From positions 3,038,001 to 3,102,000 of the forward strand of contig NC_052115.1 of assembly GCF_012273895.1 (NCBI RefSeq): 64,000 bases of DNA, written 5' to 3'. Under the pieces are notes generated by a model. That model did not search any database. It was not told the DNA's origin and saw only the letters and a list, made by a program, of their open reading frames with translations. Of this stretch, positions 55,505-64,000 are shown piece after piece (the stretch's first letter is position 1; every line of letters begins with the position of its first letter). This stretch comes from Zerene cesonia. Its lineage: Eukaryota; Arthropoda; Insecta; Lepidoptera; Pieridae. The position numbers were made by a program, and so were the translations under genes.

Positions 55505-55524
55505 GTTCTCTCTAGAGAGAGAAC
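55505..55524. repeat. 9-bp inverted repeat in a CT/GA-rich stretch
   Basis: gttctctct, ag, agagagaac. The sequence around it (ctctctagaa) extends the GA/CT character; it may be slipped repeat DNA. Confidence 0.7.
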
Positions 55525-56048
55525 TCTCTAGAATACCATAGGATACTTTTTAAGTCTTATTGCCATAGGAATTTTCTTTGACCTGGCAAGCAGAAGCTAT
55601 GTTTTAAATTAAATTGCAGCAGAACCATCCCCAAATCAACCACGAATACAAAAGCTAAAACAATTCAACATAAAGAAAGCCATTCACGCACCAATTAAAT
55701 TACCTTGAAGCGGCTTATTAACTATTGTTGGAATTTGCGCATTGTACAATGCACTGCATACTGCAGTGTATAAAGTAGTCGCTAATAGTCAATGCAACAC
55801 GAATAAAAGCACTCGTGACCAACGCCTTATGTTACAGACAAATGTGAAAGGATCTTATAATGCGTGCTAAATACACAAGTCCTTTCAGGCTTTAATTATG
55901 CAACATATGAATGATCCTTGTCACATTTGATTAAAATGTTCAAGCTTAGTGTATGATAATTAATTGATCACAATATTAGTGCGCATTTAGAACTAGCTAT
56001 TCTCTAAAACGGCACTATTATAATTAACTTAGCATTTACTAGAAATAT

Positions 56049-56356
56049 AAGCAGTGGTGGCTCAGTGGTGAGAACCTCGGACTTCAAAAAATCGATAAGT
56101 CGGGGTTCGAGACCGGGCGAGCGTGCAGGAAATAAATTGATTTTTCAATTTATCTGCGCATGTGGATAACATCACTACTGCTTAAAACGATGAAGGAAAA
56201 CATCGTGAGGAAACCGGCATGTCCAAGAATTGAAAGTTCGACGACATGTGACATCTGCCAACCCGCACTTGGCCAGCGTGGTGGATTATGGCCTGAACCC
56301 TCATAGGAGGCCTGTGTCCCAGCAGTGGGAACATATATGGGCTGATGATGATGATA
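56049..56356 (+). mobile_element. near full-length tRNA-derived SINE
   Basis: An A-box-like sequence, tggctcagtgg, lies at 56,058-56,068 and a B box, ggttcgagacc, at 56,104-56,114, spaced as in a tRNA promoter. A tRNA-unrelated body follows (gaaaccggcatgtccaagaa, cattatgg-like section, aggaggcctgtgtcccagca, acatatatgggctgatga), ending in a (GAT)n tail. This is a well-known lepidopteran SINE type. Transcription would be by RNA polymerase III, and mobility would depend on a partner LINE. Possible imperfect target duplication: agaaatataa before and agaagtatataa after. Confidence 0.85.
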
Positions 56357-57696
56357 AAGAAGTATATAAAGTAAGTAGCTTCGGTTTAAAAAGTAAAAAA
56401 AAAAATCTGAGAAAACAAAGCATTTTGGTTTTTTCATGACCCATTATTGATTAAAATAAAATGAATGTGGATATTTGCAGCTAGTCTTTCAGTTATCATT
56501 TCTCAATTACAATTAATTTTTAAGTGACAACCGCCCAACATTAATATTAAATACTCCAGGACGCGAAAGTCAATGGAATATCCTTTGAAGATGAGCATAC
56601 CGTATTTACTTTTGAAGATAAAAGCGATCATTAATTTGGTTCAAAATGGTGACGTTTCTACATTGCTAAATTACCTTACTTCGCTCTTACATTACAGCTG
56701 CTGAACATTGCCTAAAATATATTTTATTTCCAGCATTAAAAAAAGATAAAAAGTTTTGTTATTGGTACATGTTTAAGTATTCATTCTTTGCAATTCGCTC
56801 ATAATTACTGGTAAAGCAACAGTAATATTATCACAATTCGGACACCATCTGCGCCATTTCATTGAAAACAGACGAGAAAAATACGAGTTTTGCGATACCC
56901 ACCAATAATCGCAAAAAGGTTTGTGAATGGACTGCTTTATAACATAATAAAACAAGTTTGAACTCCTATTATATATTTCGTTTAAATAATTAACGAGATG
57001 ACGTAATTTTTTATAGATTTAAAATTTCATGCGATTGGAAAATAATCACGAGTTACAATAAAGAACACAAAAAAGGAGACCCATAGACAATGATAATTAC
57101 GTAACTTTTTCTTTAACAAAGCTGTGTTTATACATTTCACCAATGCGCCGAACACACGTGAGTTGAACAGATTATTACCAGGAATGACCCCTCGCTTATT
57201 TCAAATCCCTCTAACCAATGAAATATGTAACAAAGGGAAAACGGGTTATGTCACCCCGATGTGGCGAATAAAGGAACCGCTTGTGAATGCCACACGTAAT
57301 ATAGATTATGAATAACTTATTCAATGGTTACGAAGAGTTAAGCCCGATATACCGTGATTATGTTGTTATGGGATAAATATTTACTATGTACGAAGCCTGT
57401 AATAAAGAAATTCTATCGGTTGTCACAATATTTGAATCGATTATGCAAAGGGGGACAGGTAAGAGATAATAAGCTATAAACGTACTTATCACATTGTTCT
57501 TTTCCTTTCATTAGTTCAATATATACTTAAATTATCTTCATTGTTTAAATAGAGCTTTAATTAAGAATATTAATTATATTATGTGGTGCGACAGTGGACT
57601 TCTTTGCTTGTAAAATTTACTCGTTCAAATTCCCACCTCAATAATAGAAAGATACAAAACAACATACAATATTCCATCCTATCTTGTAACACTCAC
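56357..57696 (-). other. 5' end of the giant intron
   Basis: No gene or repeat recognised between the SINE and the donor of the 57,697 exon. Confidence 0.6.
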
Positions 57697-57963
57697 CTGA
57701 CGGACCTGCTTGTACTGTTCTTCAAAGCTCCACCCAGCGGCACTTCCTTCGGATGAGGAAGATGACGCTGATCCTGCCGGCTGGGCGGGGGGCGGAGGCG
57801 CTGGGGCGAGGAACGCTGGCGGCGCGTAAGGGAAGCCCGGGCCTCCGCCCGCAAGCGCAAACACGCTGTTAGGCGTCGATAGTGGAGCACCCTGGGCCAG
57901 AGAAGCCAGCGATGATAGGTGCGGGTGGAGAGACGTCTTCAGTGATTCGAAGTCATCACGGAC
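57697..57963 (-). CDS. dri: dead ringer coding exon ending at the extended-ARID entry motif
   Basis: Internal exon of 89 codons, phase 0 at both ends. The acceptor ...cttatccag ends at 57,964 and the donor is CAG|gtgagt at 57,696. The peptide starts VRDDFESLKTSLHPHLSSLA, passes through an Ala/Pro/Gly-rich stretch (residues about 37-63, including APAPPPPAQPAG) and a serine run (SASSSSSEGSAAG), and ends WSFEEQYKQVRQ. That last motif sits directly before the ARID domain in dead ringer/ARID3 proteins and is the main identifier. The exon is much more GC-rich than the surrounding intron. The first ARID exon, 27.2 kb downstream, joins in frame. Ala/Pro-rich linkers of this kind are often repression or interaction regions, but that role is inferred. 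Confidence 0.92.
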
Positions 57964-58269
57964 CTGGATAAGTAGCTTGGTCAGTTATGGTTGGGAAGCA
58001 GATTGATAATAATTTAACCGTGGTATACGCGTGAAGGCTTCGAAGTGTTTTTATCAAGAATCATCATATAAAATGTGAAAAATTTACATTTACGTTCATG
58101 GAAATTAAACATTTGTAAAGGATGCATTTTATGTGACTAATCGATTATATTACCAACTCAATAATAACAAGTAAACACTATAGGTATTTTGGATGGGTAT
58201 ACAATCGAATCATCCTCCCCTCATTTGTATAAATGCGGTTATACAGATTCCATTTATCATTTCCATTAC

Positions 58270-58482
58270 CTTAATTTCCCTCTCCAGAGGTCTCGGCGAG
58301 TTCCTCTGGTGAGGGTGGTTCAACTGGTTCATCTGCTGGTGGTTCATGGCGGCGTGGTGGGTGAGATTATGCTGGTGCGGCATCGGCTGGTGGTGCTGCG
58401 GAATGCTGACGTCACGGCCTACACCCTCGTCAGAGCTCTCGCAGGACTGCTCTCCTGATGACTCGCCTTCTGATCTGGCTGA
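58270..58482 (-). CDS. dri: dead ringer coding exon, N-terminal region (Ser/Glu then His/Gln-rich)
   Basis: Internal coding exon of 71 codons, phase 0 at both ends. The acceptor is ...ctccccag at 58,483 and the donor is AAG|gtaatg at 58,269. The peptide begins SARSEGESSGEQSCESSDEG, continues VGRDVSIPQ, and then becomes rich in His, Gln, Asn and Met up to PRPLEREIK. Such low-complexity acidic/serine and His/Gln tracts are usual for the poorly conserved N-terminal half of dead ringer proteins and carry no catalytic function. The next exon lies only 306 bp downstream, in frame. An open reading frame continues upstream past the acceptor, but that part (MIMPSQCPLMAI...) has no coding look and crosses a clear splice acceptor, so I treat it as intron. 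On its own this exon would not identify the gene; its phase and its position beside the WSFEEQYKQVRQ exon do. Confidence 0.82.
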
Positions 58483-59867
58483 CTGGGGAGATAGATTAAG
58501 GTTAGAGAAATACATAGGGGTTATAGAAATTTCTGGGAATATGAACAGTATCATCGTATAGTCGTTGTAGCCTAGTAGGTCATAGCAATTATTAAGTTTA
58601 GAGGTATCAGAAAAAACCACAACAAACATCGTTAAAACCAACATATAGCAACAAATAATAGCCATGAGAGGGCACTGAGAGGGCATTATCACAGCTAATA
58701 ATTGTAGATCTCGGATAACCTGTATTATTCAATGCAAAAACACGAGGCTGGCTTAAATGCCCCTACATAATCTTGTACATAATGAGAATGTTAAGTTCAT
58801 AAGTGTCGCATTTTAAATTATTTCCAAGTGGCAGGTGACTAGCTTCTGGAACGGCAATTACTTATAAATGTCGCGAGGCGTCAGGCAACGTTATAAAAAG
58901 TAAAAATACGGTGGCATCATTAAATTATGTCGTTTTATCTGCTTGCGTGTTTTTGCCAATCTGTATTTTACATATCTACATCGGTTTATCGATGACTTGT
59001 TCCACGATTGCATTTCGTTTACCTAAATATCAAAGAACTCTCTGAATATAAATCTCAATCATAAATAGACTTACATCCTCTGCCAATATTTGGAAGCGAA
59101 AGAATTCGTACAGAAATCATTACGTGTCAAATAATGTGTATTAAACTTAACATAAATCAAATGAACTCTTGACACAATAACTAAATTACAACGCAAATGC
59201 TTACAATGAGTTACATCGAACACCGACAATTATGCCTTGTTTACAAATAATTACCGGTCAGCGATCGCGAACTGAACGCCGAATCTATTTTAATTAATAG
59301 AAATATTCTTATACATTGTTACGACACGTGATTATTTCGTGGTATTTGTTATAAATCAATCGTATCGCAATCAAAACAAATGCTTACTGAAATCATTAAC
59401 CGATTCAACGGGTAAATGTTCTATTCGGTTATATTAAATGAATATCGACACCAATTAATCTCATGTGATGTTTATACGTAGTATCGTAAATCAATCAATT
59501 TCCCATTTAAAAGGTGCATTCAGCAAAATAATTTACCATTTGTACGAAATCGTACCTACTTGTAAGTAATGTTAGAGATATCCTATCAAAACCTTGCATT
59601 CCAAGCAAAATTTTAAAGTAAATTAGGAAACTTCTTTTACATTTGGTCAATTTATACGACAATTGTAAAAACGGCATATGGCGGACCACGGAATCACCTG
59701 AAGGCTCTTATTACGCAATAATTTTATTCCTGCGGTAGCTTTTCGCCGCACTGATATAATTTCTCTTTAAATATGCTTGTTTCATTTAAATGTATTATTG
59801 TTATTTATGCATATTATATTTTGTTGCTTTAAATATGTATTTAATGTTATTTAGTTTAATAATTAAT

Positions 59868-59990
59868 TTATTTATTCTTTATTGCACTCTTACAAAATAT
59901 AAATCAGAGAAAAACTTAACAAAAGCAACATAAAACTAGTATACCAATAGCGGCCTTATGGCTAAAAGCCATCTCTACCAGGCAATCGTT
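59868..59990 (-). repeat. SINE-like 'gcctggtagagat' element, reverse copy
   Basis: On the minus strand: gattgcctggtagagatggc, gccataaggccgctattggt, a T-rich middle, then gtgcaataaagaataaataa. It has the same order as the 1,787 element. A poly-T/poly-A stretch lies at its head end. Confidence 0.7.
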
Positions 59991-60566
59991 TTTTTTTTTC
60001 CGGAGAATACTCTCATATAATTAGGAGTTATATAATTTAATGAATGGCAACACGTGTGGTCATGTCGAATAGAATTTAATATCACGTTGATAGTTTTATA
60101 TTATTTCTCATTGAATACTATATCGCAAATTCCTTTGTATCATCTAATTAAAAGAAGACAATGATACCAAACCAGCCGATCGTAAACAGAAATGCGAATC
60201 AATAACAAAACTCTAAAGGTAAAAGCATCGACGAAACGAGCGATGCCTGCGGCCCTCAATTACGACATTAAAATTATTATTTTATTTCCATTTTTATTTA
60301 TTATTCGCATTATTATATTGTGTGGAGTTATTATCGGTGAAATGTTTCGTTCGGATAAACGTTCGAGTCGAAACGACACGCAATCACTGCTGCGCCCTGT
60401 TTTGGGGTTCAGTAGTCGCTAATGAGTACATAAACTAAACAATATAGATAGCTTCACAAAACTAAAAATCTCGCATGTAGTATAGAATCAACTCAATTGT
60501 ATACTCTTTTACAGAGTAAACGTAAAGAATTTATTTAATACTGGCGACCCTTGTCAGTATAATATG

Positions 60567-60775
60567 ACTAGCTGCGCCCCACGGTTTCACCCGCGTTGAG
60601 TCTGTATCCCGTAGGAATATCGGGACAAAAAGTTGCCTATATGTTATTCCAGTAGTTCAGCTATCTACTTAACTACTTAACAAATTTCATTGCAACCGAT
60701 TCAGTAGTTTTTGCATGAAAAAGTAACAAAAACACACACATCCTTACAAACTTTCGCATTTGTAATATTAGTAGG
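60567..60775 (+). repeat. lepidopteran 'actagctgcgcccc...' repeat copy
   Basis: Starts actagctgcgccccacggtt, has tatcccgtaggaatatcggg and ttgcctatatgttattccag inside, and ends with tccttacaaactttcgcatt plus a short gtagga tail. It lies in the region upstream of the recognised dead ringer exons. Confidence 0.85.
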
Positions 60776-63692
60776 AGTAGGACAGTATGATGAGAGCCAT
60801 GAACTCCATACAATTCATCATCCAAGTTCATCATCTGATAAGCTTAATCTATGTAGCTGATATTATATTATTATGTCCATAATATTTCTTACATGTTAAT
60901 TGACAGTTTATGTAAATCTTTACTCTTCAATCAGTAAAAGAATAATTATAAAATATATTATTCTAAAGAACAATCTATAATCTACGGAACCCTACATCAC
61001 CTAACTAATTTAAAAACACGACTTTCTCATGGATTTGACTGCTACCGAATTCCGTCTGACTTTTTGTTTCTTTAGTATGACCGCAATTTAATATAAACGC
61101 TCTATCAATAAATTCCTATATAAAACAAGTTTCGACGGAAATTTATTCGTGCAATGTAAACATAGTGATATATTATTATTTTATTATCGAGTGATGAACT
61201 GTAAAAATGACATGTTGGGGACACGTTAGCACAACATATGCTAACGCCAACGCAAACAGAATCGGTAACTCGCGCCTTTGTCGAAATCCAACGCGTGATT
61301 TTATAATATAATTTTAACTGTAAGATGTTTAGTTAGCTGATGAAAAGTGCGGCTAGTGCGGGTCAATATAGCTGACCGGAATTTCTCTTACACAAAATTA
61401 CTATGTGGTTACGATTAGTTGAATATGTTTATATGATATACGCTATCTGAAAGATATCCCGATAGTTAAAAGTTTGTAAAATTTGCTTTTTTATTTAATT
61501 CTTATCTAACTGTATATTAAGCAAAATAATTTACTACATCAAATACTTCACGAGTTTTACGTTTAAAAAAATAAGCAAATATCCAATCGCAATAGAATAC
61601 AAGTAAACAAGATCACTGAACAAATGTCTGATACTAGTACGTATACTCGAAGACCAAAACACTGAAAGTAAAAGTAAGGGTACATCAATTCGGGGCCATT
61701 AAAGGAAAAGAGCTTATGTTTTAGATAAACAAGGAATGAATTCGGCTCTATTCTCAGAAGATTTCCGAACCCATATTACCTCCAATATAAACGGGTGAAC
61801 CAATGCTGATTAACACTTTCGTCAATTATATGACCATACGCGACAAGAGACTTAAACCTGACACCGTTAAGACGCATTTTACTGCGTGGACTATTAAGGA
61901 GCTTAAAAATCAATGAAGGCATAAATGGAGTTACACTTATGGAGGTTACTAAGCTGTATACGAGATTACCAGTACACACCTCATGAAAAAAATTACGCAC
62001 CGAATATTGAATCTTAATCCACCGCAATATTGTTGACAGTTGACAAGATGACTCGATAGGAGAAACGCCGACTTTATACAATGTAATATTTGTGATAGAA
62101 ATCATAATCGTGTCTATGCGAGCGGCTTTTATGAGGCGTAATCAAATAGAAACTTGTAATGAAAGATGTCATGTACATTTAACAAGTTTGGTATGCAAAA
62201 CAAATATAGGCGGTAATAAAATATTGAACATTTAGATGTTAACGCCGATGGATGTGTTGTAAAGGCGTGATTTTCGAAATACATTAACCAACTGGCCAGT
62301 ATTGATATAGACCTTATAAATTTAGGTTGACATGACCTACGTAAATAGAGACTAATAGAAACAAGGGATTTATACATTGGCACGGTGATGTAAATGTCCG
62401 TATTCACGATCCCTGGAAGGTTTATTAGCAGGATCAGTCACGACGAGCTTTGTCCACACATTAAGAGAATTAGCACCCGGGACCCTTGCTACCTTCTATT
62501 TACATAGACGGGATACGTTTGCATAGATACAAGCCGAACAGTTCGCAAGCCGTTGCGTCACACGTTTGTGCAACGCATTGGAGATAAAGAAAATTCTAAG
62601 GATTACGTAAGTTTCGAGGAATTTCCGATTGTATTTCATTATTAGCATCTCTTAGTTGATCGTAGTGTAATTTTACCACATTATAAACCATCAAGTATCC
62701 GTTTTTATTGCCACAATGAAGTTTTATATAACGCAACATAAAAGCACTCATCAAAAGCACTGAATGAAATCGGACAAAGCGATGTGGCTCAGCCGAGGAT
62801 CACGGCACAATGTTGCAGTAACGTTAACTGCCGCTCTAACATTAACATTAGCGCACGTAAAATAACCGCCAATAAGTCGAAGCACGCATCAAAAGTCGAC
62901 AAAGCAACAGGTTCTTGTCTCGACAAACAAACCGTGTTTACATTACGATCCTGGCTTCATTTAATAATTCTCGGGAACTAAAAGCCTTTGAACATTTCAT
63001 CAGATGACCCTCGCTGTTTGCACACACTCCTGCCTCGAGATGCTAATGTGGACACAAGGACCTGTATCGCCGATCGGCCATCGATGCTTTTATTGTTGGC
63101 CATCCCTTTCAATAAGCTTCTATTTTACTTTGTCGTCAACCTTCGATAGGCTCGACAAACATACAATGGATAGCTTTTTAGTTTTCAATAGTTTAAAATT
63201 CATACGCAATTCCTTAAGCGCTCGCGTCTGCGAGTCTTGAAGTTACAGAACACCAGCGAGTTGCAGGCGTTTGGAATGAGCCGAGTATTTGAGCAAAACA
63301 AAAGGTGATAAGGAGAGGTAAATAACCTGACCCATTGACGGCACGACGAGACCGTGCACACATGACGGCACACTGGACGTGGCGCGCGCGAACTCGCATT
63401 CAACAGCTGTTTAACGCGTCAAATGTTTCGCTAAAATATTTTTAGCGCCATTCGTTTACGGTCAATTACATGACTCGATAGTACATAGACTACGTGTCCA
63501 ATAGGTAACGTAGAATCGTTCAATTTCCAACACCGCAATCTACGACGAATTGATGTAATTTTATTCAAAATACCGCAACACCGGTAAATAGAAAGAGATC
63601 GTGTTCCTTATTGTAATGATAATTATTTTGTGAGACAAAAACTAGAAAGCGGTCGCTCGAAGACGTACCCGTGTCTGTTAATTATTGTCACC

Positions 63693-63734
63693 AAAATGGC
63701 GTCAGGTATTGTACTTAAATGAGTTAAAATGGCG
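63693..63734. promoter_or_regulatory. pair of Pho/YY1-like AAAATGGCG motifs
   Basis: AAAATGGCG at 63,693-63,701 and again at 63,726-63,734, 33 bp apart. The reverse complement contains the GCCAT core of Pho/YY1. A third copy of the motif lies near 2,632. Candidate Polycomb-type element only. Confidence 0.25.
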
Positions 63735-64000
63735 GAGTGACAAATCTCTGGGTTTCTTATACTTTTCATTTGATTGACGCGTGCCAGATTCTGCGGCGTA
63801 ATACCTTTATACATATTTATTTACGTATAGAAAGTGCAAATAAAAACGAGTTCTTTTAGTAATACGATTGAGATGACGATGTTGACTCTCTTTTACGTGC
63901 ACGACACCATCGATGAGCAATTAATACAGCGTCGGTACAGCGTCTTCGAGTCTATTAACCCAATATTTGACATTGGGAAATATCAAAATCGTTGAGACAA

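Larger units (their letters stand above)
45500..56048 (-). other. giant-intron sequence between nested fragment and SINE
   Basis: AT-rich, with the repeats and CTCF-like sites listed separately. GC-richer non-repeat patches lie at about 46,250-46,420, 48,360-48,430 and 50,540-50,680. No coding exon was recognised. Confidence 0.6.
30425..58482 (-). other. dri: dead ringer/retained (ARID3) gene, partial locus
   Basis: Span of the three recognised coding exons of one minus-strand gene. Dead ringer (Drosophila retained, vertebrate ARID3A/B) is a nuclear transcription factor that binds AT-rich DNA through an extended ARID domain. In flies it acts in embryonic patterning and neural development, partly with the corepressor Groucho. 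The identification rests on the peptide that runs across the 57,697/30,497 junction: WSFEEQYKQVRQ followed by LYEISDDPQRKEFLDDLF, which is diagnostic of this family. Exon phases are 0, 0 and 1, and every junction has GT/AG signals. Known family members continue with the rest of the ARID domain and a C-terminal REKLES region; neither was found here, so they should lie left of position 1. The true gene is therefore longer than 58 kb. Confidence 0.9.
58483..64000 (-). other. upstream intron or 5' region of dead ringer
   Basis: No further coding exon was recognised, although the gene must have at least one exon upstream of 58,482. It holds two repeat copies and the Pho/YY1-like motif pair. A GC-richer stretch at 62,400-63,480, ending with cgtggcgcgcgcgaactcgc at about 63,379, could be regulatory or hold untranslated exon sequence. 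Confidence 0.55.

Noticed and set aside
56051..56125. Functional tRNA gene
   Set aside because: A and B boxes are present but no tRNA cloverleaf is evident, and the sequence continues into the SINE body.
56150..56439. Frames on both strands over the SINE
   Set aside because: By-products of the SINE body.
57693..57890. Second minus-strand frame of 65 codons rich in Arg
   Set aside because: Out-of-frame reading of the GC-rich dead ringer exon.
58189..58561. Plus-strand frames of 71 and 89 codons
   Set aside because: Shadows of the minus-strand dead ringer exon.
58210..58692. 160-codon minus-strand frame taken as a single protein
   Set aside because: Only 58,270-58,482 is exon. The beginning is intron read-through past an acceptor and the end runs past a donor.
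1..64000. CRISPR arrays, operons, bacterial promoters or terminators, phage genes
   Set aside because: No regular spaced repeats or packed reading frames; the window is intron-dominated animal DNA.

Overview
This is eukaryotic DNA, very probably from a moth or butterfly. It is AT-rich and has no dense coding. It carries many decayed copies of repeat families common in lepidopteran genomes: elements opening with 'actagctgcgccccgcgg', a tRNA-derived SINE ending in (GAT)n, and a 'gcctggtagagat...gccataaggccgcc' family. Species cannot be named from the sequence. There are two N gaps (1,000 and 154 bases).

Almost the whole window is intron of one minus-strand developmental gene, the lepidopteran homologue of dead ringer/retained (ARID3 family). 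Three coding exons are recognised, read right to left: 58482-58270 (Ser/Glu then His/Gln-rich), 57963-57697 (Ala/Pro/Ser-rich, ending in WSFEEQYKQVRQ), and, after a 27.2-kb intron, 30497-30425 (LYEISDDPQRKEFLDDLF..., the start of the DNA-binding ARID domain). All junctions have GT/AG signals and the frames join exactly. The N-terminus lies to the right of the window, or in exons not recognised here. The rest of the ARID domain and the C-terminal half lie to the left of position 1, or were not found.

The most interesting point is inside the 27-kb intron. At 42432-42325 there is a 36-codon ATG exon with a good donor whose phase (0) fits the ARID exon. A TATA-like box and an insect-type initiator lie directly upstream, next to a GC-rich patch. 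It may be an alternative promoter and first exon making a short dead ringer isoform without the long N-terminal region.

On the opposite strand at about 45.0-45.5 kb is a gene-like fragment with a plausible 115-bp intron and a possible frameshift. It is an unidentified nested gene or pseudogene.

Layout: 1-30.4 kb, intron downstream of the first ARID exon, with repeat fragments, a G-quadruplex motif and a CGATA-motif cluster. 30.4-30.5 kb, the ARID exon, between two same-direction repeat copies. 30.5-57.7 kb, the giant intron with the alternative exon, the nested gene-like fragment, two CTCF-like sites and repeats. 57.7-58.5 kb, two N-terminal coding exons 306 bp apart. 58.5-64 kb, upstream intron or 5' region with two repeats. 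Repeat and regulatory calls are pattern recognition by eye, without a database search.
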